DNA of 64,000 nt from Microstegium vimineum (lineage: Eukaryota > Streptophyta > Magnoliopsida > Poales > Poaceae). Location: contig CM039120.1 in NCBI GenBank assembly GCA_022036555.1, positions 22,088,350-22,152,349 of the forward strand, given 5' to 3'. The translations under genes were made by a program, and so were the position numbers. The stretch's first letter is position 1. The number at the start of each line of letters is the position of its first letter. Below are positions 55,098 through 64,000 of this stretch, in pieces. A model generated the notes under the pieces. That model had not been told where the DNA came from and searched no databases. It saw nothing but the letters and a program-made list of their open reading frames with translations.

Positions 55098-58000
55098 TGT
55101 AACACCCTAAAATTTACTTTATGGAAAATAGAAATAAAATGATTGTATTTATGAAATTCGGTGCTCATGAGAACATAGGGAAATAAAAACTTTTTATGAA
55201 ATTAAAAGTTCCTTTTTGGTAGGAACATGTCTGAGCATTCATGCCGTTGCATTGTTTAATTGTTTTGTTTGGCAAGTTTCAAAATTCAATTTGGTTTTCA
55301 AAATGAGTTTGAAAATGTGTTTGAAAATTTAGAAAATAAAAAGAAAAAGGTCAAACCCCCCCTTCTGTTTCTGGCCCGAGGTGGCCCGAGCCCATCACCC
55401 CCCCCCCTCGGCCTGCCTCTCTCCCTCACCGGCCCAGCATGCCGCCCGGCCCACTCTGCTCTCTCCTCTCACTCTCTGGCTCACTGACGGCCCGACCCCG
55501 CTTCTCCTCTCTCTGGCTGACATCCGGACCCCACCTGGCAGTCCTTTCTTCCTCCCCTTCCTTTCTTCTCTGCCTCTCTTTCCTTTCTCCCGCGCCGATG
55601 AAATCTCCCTCGGCCGAGCTCGATGCGGAGCAAGCAATCTCCCCCTTCCCTTTTCCGTGGCACCCGAACAGACCACCGCCCGTCACGGCCCATCTCCTTC
55701 CTTTCCTCTCCTCTCTTTCCTTCTCTGCCGCCGGCCGCCGCCTTCCCCTTTCTGCCGATCGCGAAATCCGCGGTGGAGTTGCCCTCTTTCCATCTTGGCC
55801 GCGTCCAGGGGCTATTTAAGCCGAGCCGCGCCTCCTCCGCCCTCGTTCCACCCCCCTGAGCCCCGCAACAGTACACCAGAGCCGCCGCCGCGACCGAGCA
55901 CCGCCTCTGCCGCCGCCGTCGCCCTTCTACGTCACCGCCTCTCTGTCGTTCCTAGCCGTTCGTCGAGCTGCGCATCGCAGTAAGGAAAGCCCCCAGGGCT
56001 CCAGCTGTTCCCCTCTGTCCCTCTCTCTTGCTCCCGTTCCCCGGAGCTCCGCCGGATGAGCAGCGCCGCCACGACGAACCCGCCGTCGTTTCTATGCCTC
56101 AATCGGCGCGACCGAGAGCGTCACCAAGCCCGCACCGTCCCCCTCGTTCTCCCGATGCCCCGCTCTTGCTCTCTCTCGCTCTCTGGACCCCTGTGCACGC
56201 GCACTAGTGCCGTAGCGCCGCCGCCGCACGTGGACCACCCTCTGGATCCCCTCTCAGCTTCAACCAGTGCCCCAGACGTGCTCGCCGTCACCTCCTCTCT
56301 CTCCCCGACCGTTCTGCGTCGCAAATCGTGCACCGTAGCGGTAGGTAGCCTTGCGCCGCCCGTCCCCGGCCATGGCGCCGCCGCAGCCCCCTCTCTGCGC
56401 CGCCGCGGGAGCGCCGCCCCGGCGACCATCCCCGCCTGCGTCCTTCTGAACCGTCCGATCCCGCGCCGACGGCTGGGATTAGAAGCCCTGAAGCGGTACG
56501 CCCTCTGGTCCACCGTGGACCCATGGACCAGAGCCCCACAGGCCGTCCACACTGCTCCCGTGGACCCGCACAATAACGGAGCGCCACGTGGCAAGCCGCC
56601 GACCCCGCACCGCAGTCCCATGGCGCTTTCCTTCTTTACGCCTTCTCTTTTCTGAAAGCAAAGACTCTTTTCTCTCCAGTCAAAATATGCTTCTCCTTTC
56701 TGAAAACGAAAAGTCTTCTCGGCTTTTGCAAAATATGTTTTCTCTATTTTCAGAACTGCCCCTCCTATTCAAATGCTTATAATTTCCCCGTTTTAACTCC
56801 GTTTTGACCCAAACGAGTTGTGTTAGATCCGTAATTTCATAACCTATATAATGGTACAGTTTTCATCTATGTTAATTACTTTTGAAAATCAAAGTTAATT
56901 AATTTGTTAAAGCTTTAACCGGCCCTTTTCAAAATCCTGTTTAATCTATATCTTTTCCGTTTTAAATCCGTTTCATTCCGTTCAAGTTGCGTTGGCTTCG
57001 TATCGGCGTAACCTTTTCGTTAGTGATCTTTAATACCATGTTAATAGCTCTGTACTTTGATGATGTAAAACCCTAATTTGATTAACCACTTTATAACTTG
57101 TTTTATACATGAAATGATGATAGTTTCAACTTTCGTTTTCGAAATCCAAATACAGGTTTGACCTAATCTAACTAAAGTATTTCTTTGAAATACTTTATAC
57201 ACTCTTTTAAATAGTTATAAAATTGATAAAGCTCGTAGTTCTCTTCTGTAAAAGCAAATCTTCCGTTAGTTGTATCTCGATCATCGTAGCTCCGGTTAGT
57301 GTGATCTTCGCGACTGTGTGATCGTAGAGTTGCGTAGGTTTCTTTTAAATCTTTTTATTGATTGGTGTATTGTTCTAATTTAGCCATGTTTGTATGCTAT
57401 GCATGTTTGTCCAGCGGCTTGTGTGGTGATTGGTTAATTGTCGTCCAATCGGTGAGTTTTGCGTTGGTGATCAAGAAGAAGTCATCTGAAGTTGAGAAGC
57501 AGTTGAGCAAAGGATCTAAGCTTTTAAGGCAAGTATTACATGGGATTATCCTTGTTGTCCTATTCATGATAATCACTCATTAATCATATGCATGTGTTTC
57601 CTTGTTACCCTATAAGGTTATCCTAGTTTTGTACCTTATACCTTGTTACCCTGGGAATTTATGCATTTGGGTAGATCAAGCTAGTGCTCTTTGAGAATAA
57701 CTATGATCAGGTAAACTTGATTAATGAATATGTGAATCGACAATAAAAGATGACTTTTTAGCAACGTGGACCATAGGTGGAACACCAGGAACTCACACCT
57801 GTGTTCTCACTCATAGGGATATTTCTGTAAGAGATTACCCCGAGAAAACAGTACTACCATAAGCTAATGGGCTCTGGCTTGACTCAGTATTAGGCTTTTG
57901 CTAGTTTGTGGCAACTTACCTGAGAGGGTGCAAGAAGTGCTCTGAGATGTTTGGAAGCGCTGCGGACTTCTGGGCTCTTGTTGAGGGAACTTGTAGCGGG

Positions 58001-58739
58001 TTGTTACCTTCTAGTGGAACTTGTGAAAGGTCTCGTAGTGAACCCTGCCGGCCCACCTCGGAAGTGGGTAAGAGACTAGCTACCTCGGGAAAAAGGGCAA
58101 TTCACGACTTATGGGTAAAGATGTACGCCTCTACGCAGAGTTAAAAACTATCATGATAGCTGTGCTCACGGTTACGAGTGGCTTGGGCTCCTTGCTATGT
58201 GATGTTCTTATGTCATGGCTCATCAGTTGTTATCGGTGATTTATTATTGTTACCGTTCATATAAGCATTATATCCTGTTAACTTGATCATATGGTTTTGG
58301 GCTATTGATAACATTGATGTTATCCTATGCTAAAATTGTGACAACATAAAAGCTGATGCAGTTAAACCCGTGTCTATCCTTCTTGAGCCTCATGAACCCC
58401 GTGTATACTTGTTGAGTACGAAAGTACTTACGCTTGTCTTCTTTTCTTTTCAATTCTTTGGATAAAAATCCCGGATGGGTACCAGTTTGTAAGAATTGGA
58501 AGAGTTAGGCTTGTGATCAACCAGTCAGTTGGTCCCTGTGGAGTGGAGTCTTCACCTGAAGTTCGGAGTGTCTTACCGCTGTTTGCTCTCTCTCTTAAGG
58601 TTATCTATTTGACCTTATATGTTATATAACTAAGTATTGTCTTTTGATATTACCTTGTTCTGTGACTATATGTGGGATTTGACTTTCTGGGCTCACATAT
58701 AGGGTATATCTGGTTTTGTTCTTAAAACCGGGTGTGACA
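55098..58739 (+). mobile_element. Gypsy solo LTR, plus strand (about 3640 bp), TSD AGATT or GATT
   Basis: Starts TGTAACACCCTAAAATTTAC and ends AACCGGGTGTGACA. Its removal restores the Copia sequence NESAMYYDNL, so the junctions are exact; the target duplication reads AGATT if the last A of the LTR is counted within it. Same family as 26641-30004. It includes a GC-rich block (55370-56640) ending near donor-like CGCAG|TAAGG (GT at 55980-55981) and a GAAA-loop hairpin at 58412. The open frames of up to 200 codons in the GC-rich block are not recognised proteins. Confidence 0.92.
58412..58430 (+). promoter_or_regulatory. Conserved LTR hairpin with GAAA loop, plus-strand copy
   Basis: TTGAGTAC-GAAA-GTACTTA, identical to the minus-strand copy at 26941-26959. 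It lies about 310 bases from the LTR end. Confidence 0.5.
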
Positions 58740-60150
58740 GATTCATTAAAGATAACATTCCTGCTAAGCACAACCTTACGAGTTTGTGGATTCCGCAATT
58801 TATAACCTTTAACACCAGGTTGATAAACAAGAAATATGCATTTAACAGCTCTAGGCTCTAATTTACCATTATCAACATGAGCATAGGCAGAACAACCAAA
58901 AACTCTCAATTGCGAATAATCAACTGGAGAACCAGACCATACCTCAATTGGAGTTTTCTTATCAAGAGGAATAGAGGGTGAACGATTAATAAGATAGCAA
59001 GTAGTGGAAGCAGCTTCAGCCCAAAAACGCCTATTCAAACCCGAATTTGACAACATACAACGGGCTCTGGAGATGATAGTTTTGTTCATACGCTCAGCTA
59101 CACCATTCTGTTGAGGCGTATAAGGAATAGTGTAGTGCCTAACAATGCCTTGAGACTTGCAATATGCATTAAACTCATTAGAACAGAATTCCATCCCATT
59201 ATCAGTGCGAAGCTTTTTAACTTTCTTCTCAATTTGATTTTCAGTCATAACCTTCCACTCTTTAAATGCTGAAAATGCTTCTGATTTATACTTCAAGAAA
59301 TAAGGTCATACCTTACGAGAATAATCATCAATGATCGTCAACATATAACGTGAACCACCATTAGAAGGCTTGCGAGATGGTCCCCATAAATCAGAATGCA
59401 CATAATCAAGAATACCTTTACTTTTATGAGTGGGAAGGGGTATTGAAAGACACCCTTTTGTGTTTGCCAAAAATACAATGCTCACAAAATTTCAACTTAC
59501 TGATGCTATGTTGATCAAGAAAACCTCTCTTGCACAATTCATGCAAGTCTTTCTCACTCATATGTCCAAGACGCACATGCCAGAGATTAGTAGCATCGGA
59601 ATTAGATGATGAATCAGAAATTACAGCAACATCACCTGTAATTGTAGTACCACAAAGATGTTACAAATTTGGAGATTTGAATTCACCTTTCATCACAATA
59701 AGAGAACCTTTCGACACCTTCAAAACTCCATCTCCACCGGAGCACTTGTACCCTTTACTATCAAGAGTACTGAGAGAAATAAGATTCTTACTCATAGCTG
59801 GAACTTGCCTCACATCAGTAAGAGTTCTGACAATATCATCATGCATCTTAATCTGAATAGATCCAATGCCAATAATATTACGTGGACTGTCATCACCCAA
59901 CCTGACAGAACCTCCACCTTGGAGAGAATCATAGGTGACAAACCAATCTCTATTAATACATATATGAAATGAAGTAGCGGAATCAAGAATCCATTCATCA
60001 CCACTATTAGCACATCCAGCAAAAGCAACAAGCGAATCACCATCAGAATAATCTGCCTTAGAAGCAACAACAGAAGCATTACCTTCATCATTGGATTTAC
60101 CTTTCTCTTTATATGTGCCTGCTCTCTTCTCTTATTTTTCAATTTATAAC
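58740..60150 (-). pseudogene. Protease and integrase of the TNT1-like Copia
   Basis: Read right to left. Protease: EWILDSATSFHICINRDWF (about 59930-59990), with DSA in the active site, as in TNT1-type Copias, and Thr where Cys is common. GLD...QVPAMSKNLISLSTLDSKGY follows, then the GAG-pre-integrase remnant and integrase core (58740-59296): KKLRTDNGMEFCSNEF (second catalytic Asp) and TPQQNGVAERMNKT (Glu). The region 59297-59660 carries frameshifts. At the left end the frame stops at FNES where the solo LTR begins. Confidence 0.87.
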
Positions 60151-60897
60151 ATTCATCGATAAAGTGATTATCCTTCTTGCATACTTGCAAAATTTATCTC
60201 CCTTGCTTCGAGATTTCGATCGGCCTCTATAGCCACTGGAACTTTTGTCTCTATTGCCACTCTTGGATTTATTTTCTGTCCTCTCACGAACAGACAACGC
60301 TTCTCCATTGGAAGCAGAACCTTCAGAAGACACCATCAATTTCATCTTTTCCTTGGCATGCAACGCCTCAGAAACTTCATCAAGAATTAGAGTATCATGA
60401 CTGTATAACAGTGTATCTCTGAAGTTTACATAAGAACTAGGCAAAGAGCACAAAAGAATAAGACCCAAATCCTCATCATCATATTTTACCTCCATACCTT
60501 TTAGATCAGAAATGATCTCCTTGAAGGTCGTAAGATGGCTAATCACAGAACCACCTTCTTGCAGCTTGTGCGTATACAACTTCATCTTCATGTGCATTTT
60601 GCTTGTCAAATCCTTAGACATGCAAATTGACTCTAACTTGAGGCATAGAGCAGCTACAGTTTTCTCCTGCAGACAATCTTGCAAAATATTATTTGAAAGA
60701 TGAAGCTGAATTTGAGTCAAGGCCTTACGATCTTTTCTCTTCTCATCATCGGTCCAAGACTTTGAATCTTTGTTACTGAATTTATCAAGAGCATCGTCCA
60801 CACCAGCCTGTGTAAGAATAGCCCTCATTTTGACTTGCCATAGAGCGAACCTTGTGTCGCGATCCAGAGGTGGAAGATCATACTTTACTGTACACAT
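60139..60897 (-). pseudogene. Gag of the TNT1-like Copia
   Basis: ATG at 60897 opens MCTVKYDLPPLDRDTRFALW. The frame runs 252 codons: the UBN2-type capsid (LHLSNNILQDCLQEKT, LEGGSVISHL-like segment at HKLQEGGSVISHLTTFKEII, SLPSSYVNFRDTLLYS), then a basic Ser/Arg/Lys-rich tail. The zinc knuckle CKYCKKDNHFIDEC is split by a single-base deletion near 60185: the frame reads CKYARR and the second half, KKDNHFIDECYKLKNK, lies in another frame. So the gag is nearly intact except for its nucleic-acid-binding knuckle. Confidence 0.9.
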
Positions 60898-61364
60898 GGT
60901 GAAGAAATCATAGCAATAATATCCAGAAGAAATTAATCTGCTGAAATCTAGGTATTATCTTGAGTAACCCTAGCAAAAGGAACCTGCAGCCTAGTACACT
61001 TTTGTGTACGATTAGCAATATACTGAAGCAATAGATCTCCTGGTAGACTTGCTCGGGTGCACGTAGCAAAATAGGATGAATTTTTTTTTCTCCAACCTCA
61101 CGAACCAGCAAAAGCTAGATTTTTTCGATTTGCGTGCCCTTGATGAAAGTATGGGAACACGCAACAGTTTGGACGGAGTAGCAGCAGACCTCTCGACGGA
61201 GCAGTACGCCTGACGCTTGAGCAAATTGATTTTGGCTCCGCCTAGGAACCGACGAACGGCAGCAGCAATCGATCCGTAGTACTTGATCAGATAGCACAGC
61301 CTTCAGGAACTCCGCCTTGGGCTCAACTTGGCAGACGTCGAGTCGCCGATTGACGGCACGGAAC
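60898..61364 (-). other. Untranslated leader of the TNT1-like Copia
   Basis: Between gag ATG and the 5' LTR. No clear primer binding site remains next to the LTR; the LTR's last bases and the site appear to be replaced or diverged (GGTTCCGTGCC follows directly). No coding signal. Confidence 0.5.
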
Positions 61365-61578
61365 CAAACAAGATCGCACACGAGACATAGATTTTACGTA
61401 CACAGAGAATATGAGTTATTTCTGGTAACCCTTCTAGTGTAGCTTACAAGATGTATCTATAGGGTGAACTGACTGCAATCCAACACGGAAACAAATCCGC
61501 TAATAAACATAACCCGAACCGTGGGTCCTCCAGGCGTCCCCACAAGACTCACGTTATAATTCGGATCATATTCCAATG
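61365..61578 (-). repeat. 5' LTR of the TNT1-like Copia, internally deleted
   Basis: Matches 52841-53137 except for a deletion of about 75 bases at the ACACAGAGAATATG junction and for the terminal CA, which reads TG (plus strand CCAATG). Confidence 0.85.
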
Positions 61579-61583
61579 GATAC

Positions 61584-62506
61584 AACATAACAGAGTAGGT
61601 GAAACAGACTCGCTACAACATATGAAACAACATGGAAGAACTACTGAAACATATAAAAACTGTACGAATAAAAACAGAGACATGACGAGATGAACATACC
61701 CGCCCATCCGCGCAGCATCCGATGTAACAGAACCTTGACCAACCTCGATGGTCATGACGTAGAGGACGAAGGTGTACTGTCCACCGGGAAGAAGACGACG
61801 GCGACAGTCACCGGGAAGAAGACGACGAGTACTTCGGGAAGAAGACCACGACGACGGCAGCGGGAGTAACCTCCAGGAAGAAGACGACGACGAAGAACTG
61901 CGAGAACGTCACCTCCGGGAAGAAAACGGCGGACGGCGACGAACGGCGGCGGTGTTGGGCGGTCGCGTAGACGCTTCTCAAAAACCTAATTGCCGATCCC
62001 CCGTGCAAGGTCTCGAACGACAAGGGCTCCGGAGGCACTTGCCCTCTCGCTTCTCTGTGCACGCAAAGTTACGAGATGGGAATGCTTACGTGCAACTGAA
62101 CTGTGTCTTTAGAATATTTGGAATAGTGTCGAACCCAAGACTGGAAGCCGCGCGACAGGTTATATTGTCGCAGTGCTCCTGCGGCCAGGAAGAGGAGCAG
62201 ACAGACAACCCAAGAGGTGAGTTGAAACTGCCGTAATCGGTGTCATGGTTATTGGGCATTAAAACATTAACACCCAGCCACACACGTTGCATGCCAACCA
62301 TTCAGCCACACACGTTGCATGCCTCACCTCACCTCCTTGCCTTCTCAACTTTTCAATTAATGGATTAAAAACCCACCATTTAAGCTGACTTAACGTTCCA
62401 TGGAATTTCAATCCGGTACAAATACTAATACACACAATTACACACCATAGAGCTATTTGATTTATTGAATATATATAAATGGGCTTAACCCATAATAAAT
62501 CCAACA
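61584..62506 (-). repeat. 3' LTR of the right-hand Copia, second part
   Basis: Continues 52497-52840 after the nested Copia. It contains the same GACGACG-rich block as the solo LTR at 35754-37027 and ends AATCCAACA next to the polypurine tract. Confidence 0.9.
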
Positions 62507-63032
62507 ATCCCCACCAAGCTCTAGGGTCTGTAACTATATGCTTCCAGAATCACAATTCTTTGATATACCAGTTTTTCGATGGAGACTGTTGAGTTGAACA
62601 TCCACCTAGAACAAGAGTTTCACTCAGTCACAACTGAACAATGGACTAAGCCTTGAATTGACAGTTTTGTGCGACGTAAGATTCATTCAAGTCCTTTGCT
62701 GATACTAGGCTGCAAAAGCATCCCCGCTGTTTTGAAGCATATAAGTCACACTTCAGTGCCTTTCATGAGTATTTAGGAATTACCCAAATTCCATAGACTA
62801 TGACCAGTAGTCTGACTCATATAGGTGTACTCCTCAATAGATGTTCTGTAGGACAACATCTCACATTTGGAATACATTAAGGTAAATACCATCCTACCTT
62901 ACAGATAGGAAAGATGTGCATCAGAAATGAGTCAAGAAAGGGATCTTTCCTCTCATCTACTCCTAGCTTGTTTCACCACTCTACTTCATGGGATCTCCGA
63001 TCACATAGAGCAGGTTACCATCATAGTAGATT
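62507..63032 (-). other. 3' untranslated part of the right-hand Copia
   Basis: Between the RNase H stop and the 3' LTR. Contains the polypurine tract AGCTTGGTGGGGAT (minus strand). No ORF of note. Confidence 0.65.
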
Positions 63033-64000
63033 TCATATGGGTCTCATACCTATTTCTCTCGATGCACCCTCTATCACATTTCGTGATAGTCCCTTGGTGA
63101 ATTGATCTGTCAGATTATTCGACGTATGGACATAGTCCACCGTTATAACTCTAGAGGTTTTCAACTTTCTGATAGATTTTAATCTTCGCTTAACATGCCT
63201 TGTAGACTTCATGTTATTCCCGGAACTGTTAACCTTTGTAATCACAGTCTGGTTATCACAGTTCATGGAAATAGTCGGAATTGGTTTTTCAACCACCGGT
63301 AAATCCAATAGGAAATCACGTAGCCACTTGGCCTCTGCCCCAGCAGTGTCTAATGCTGTGAGTTCTGCTTCCATTGTAGACTTCGTTAAGATAGTCTGCT
63401 TGCAAGACTTCCAGGAAACAGCGCCACCTCCAAGCAAGAACACATATCCGCTCGTGGCATAAAACTCATCAGCATCAGAGATCCAGTTGGCATCACAATA
63501 GCCTTCCAACACTCTGGGGTTCCCAGTATAATGAATACCATATGTCATAGTACCTTTCAGATAGCGCAATACTCTCTCAAGAGCACGCCAATGATCATCT
63601 CCCGGCTTTGACACAAACCGGCTCAGCTTGCTCACAGCATATGAGATGTTAGGCCTTGTTGCACTAGCAAGGTACATGAGAGAACCAATAATTTGGGAGT
63701 ATGTTAATTGATCCCTTGCTATTCTTCGATTTTTCCTCAATAGCACACTAGGGTCATAAGGCGTAGGAGCAGGGTTACAGTCACTAAACCCAAAGCGACT
63801 TAACACCTTTTCCTCATAATGGGACTGTAACAAAGTTACCCCACCATCACCTCCTCTGATAAGCTTGATGTTCAGAATCACATCAGCTTCTCCCAAATCT
63901 TTCATTTCTAAATTGCTCAACAAGAGAGACTTTACTTCCTCAATCACATTGAGATTAGATCCGAAGATCAAGATGTCATCAACATAGAGGCATAGTATAA
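63033..64000 (-). CDS. Copia RT end and RNase H, open to window edge
   Basis: An uninterrupted frame of over 320 codons from the right edge to TAA/TAG at 63033. It includes LYVDDILIFGSN (catalytic YVDD at about 63985-63974), MKDLGEADVILNIKLI, YSQIIGSLMYLASATRPNIS, then RNase H with LEGYCDANWISDADEF, GAVSWKSCKQ, STMEAELTAL, NCDNQTVITKV and STRHVKRRLKSIRKL. All expected catalytic residues visible in this part are present, and no stop or shift is seen. The start lies outside the window. The open frame contrasts with the decayed elements inserted in its LTR, so it may have stayed under constraint until recently or have decayed slowly by chance. Confidence 0.88.
   Translation of the reverse strand, partial: ILCLYVDDILIFGSNLNVIEEVKSLLLSNLEMKDLGEADVILNIKLIRGGDGGVTLLQSHYEEKVLSRFGFSDCNPAPTPYDPSVLLRKNRRIARDQLTYSQIIGSLMYLASATRPNISYAVSKLSRFVSKPGDDHWRALERVLRYLKGTMTYGIHYTGNPRVLEGYCDANWISDADEFYATSGYVFLLGGGAVSWKSCKQTILTKSTMEAELTALDTAGAEAKWLRDFLLDLPVVEKPIPTISMNCDNQTVITKVNSSGNNMKSTRHVKRRLKSIRKLKTSRVITVDYVHTSNNLTDQFTKGLSRNVIEGASREIGMRPI

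Larger units (their letters stand above)
52841..61578 (-). mobile_element. TNT1/Tork-like Copia, minus strand, TSD GATAC, with nested solo LTR
   Basis: Left end TGTTAGGGAATAATC after GATAC (52836-52840), right end ATTCCAATG before GATAC (61579-61583). The 3' LTR (52841-53137) begins on the minus strand TGTTGGAATATAATCC and has CCTATAAATAC as a TATA box. The 5' LTR (about 61365-61578) is missing roughly 75 bases between CTCTGTGT and ACGTAAAATC and its terminal bases are changed. Gag, protease, integrase and RT-RNase H are present in Copia order but broken by shifts and by the solo LTR at 55098-58739. Confidence 0.93.
52497..64000 (-). mobile_element. Minus-strand Ty1/Copia, 3' LTR interrupted by nested elements, 5' end beyond window
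   Basis: Its 3' LTR (52497-52840 plus 61584-62506, about 1267 bp) belongs to the same family as the solo LTR at 35754-37027. The polypurine tract AGCTTGGTGGGGAT (62520-62507, minus strand) touches the LTR, then the RT-RNase H frame is open to the right edge. Its LTR is split by a TNT1-like Copia (52841-61578, TSD GATAC). Left target copy should be CTCTA at 52492-52496; the right end is outside the window. Confidence 0.88.

Noticed and set aside
55381..55983. 200-codon proline/serine/alanine-rich ORF as a gene
   Set aside because: It lies in the GC-rich block of a Gypsy LTR; overlapping ORFs exist on the opposite strand, as expected from composition. No domain recognised.

Overview
This is a piece of a large plant nuclear genome, almost certainly a grass. 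The evidence is the set of grass-type LTR retrotransposons (a Sirevirus-like Copia, chromodomain Gypsy elements with about 4 kb LTRs, two Tork/TNT1-like Copias), grass-type CACTA ends, a Stowaway MITE, and monocot-looking host genes with GT-AG introns. No rRNA, tRNA, CRISPR or bacterial-style operon was seen. More than 80 percent is transposon-derived. The species cannot be fixed from the sequence alone; a panicoid grass is a guess.

Layout. 1-9286: a Sirevirus-like Copia cut by the window edge, with partial 5' LTR, PBS, gag with two zinc knuckles, a protease remnant, an integrase deletion, RT-RNase H, several polypurine tracts and a 3' LTR. 9287-10300: an LTR fragment on the minus strand. 10301-22319: a chromodomain Ty3/Gypsy element whose RNase H is split by a 3983-bp solo LTR of a related element (12513-16495, TSD ACAAG). 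It ends in a 4.1-kb 3' LTR. 22320-24406: remnant of another LTR with a 225-bp tandem duplication, then old sequence with CACTA-like repeats. 24407-35528: a complete but decayed Copia with TSD TTTAC, whose leader holds a 3.4-kb Gypsy solo LTR on the minus strand. 35754-37027: a clean Copia solo LTR on the minus strand (TSD TATGC). 37148-40570: a CACTA end and a very old Gypsy fragment on the minus strand.

41000-52496 is the low-copy island. It holds a DVL/ROTUNDIFOLIA-like small peptide gene (41 aa), a tandem duplicate of it that has decayed (its promoter carries a MITE), a Stowaway MITE, a GC-rich retroposon-like sequence with a poly-A tail, and a two-exon bZIP transcription factor gene on the minus strand. 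The bZIP leader carries an upstream ORF ending SFSVVFLYWFYVFS, the sucrose-control peptide of S1-class bZIPs. The predicted removal of an 83-nt leader intron places a stop codon directly after its final serine.

52497-64000 is a three-level nest. The LTR of a minus-strand Copia (its RT still open at the right edge) was invaded by a TNT1-like Copia (TSD GATAC), which was itself invaded by a Gypsy solo LTR.

The least expected signals are (1) the sucrose-control uORF with its stop-creating intron, (2) a small acidic ORF inside the Gypsy LTRs with protein-like conservation between two LTRs and a shared splice acceptor, (3) a hairpin at a similar place in four Gypsy LTRs of two families, and (4) the DVL gene and its dying duplicate. 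All coordinates, frames and similarities were read by eye; no database search was run.
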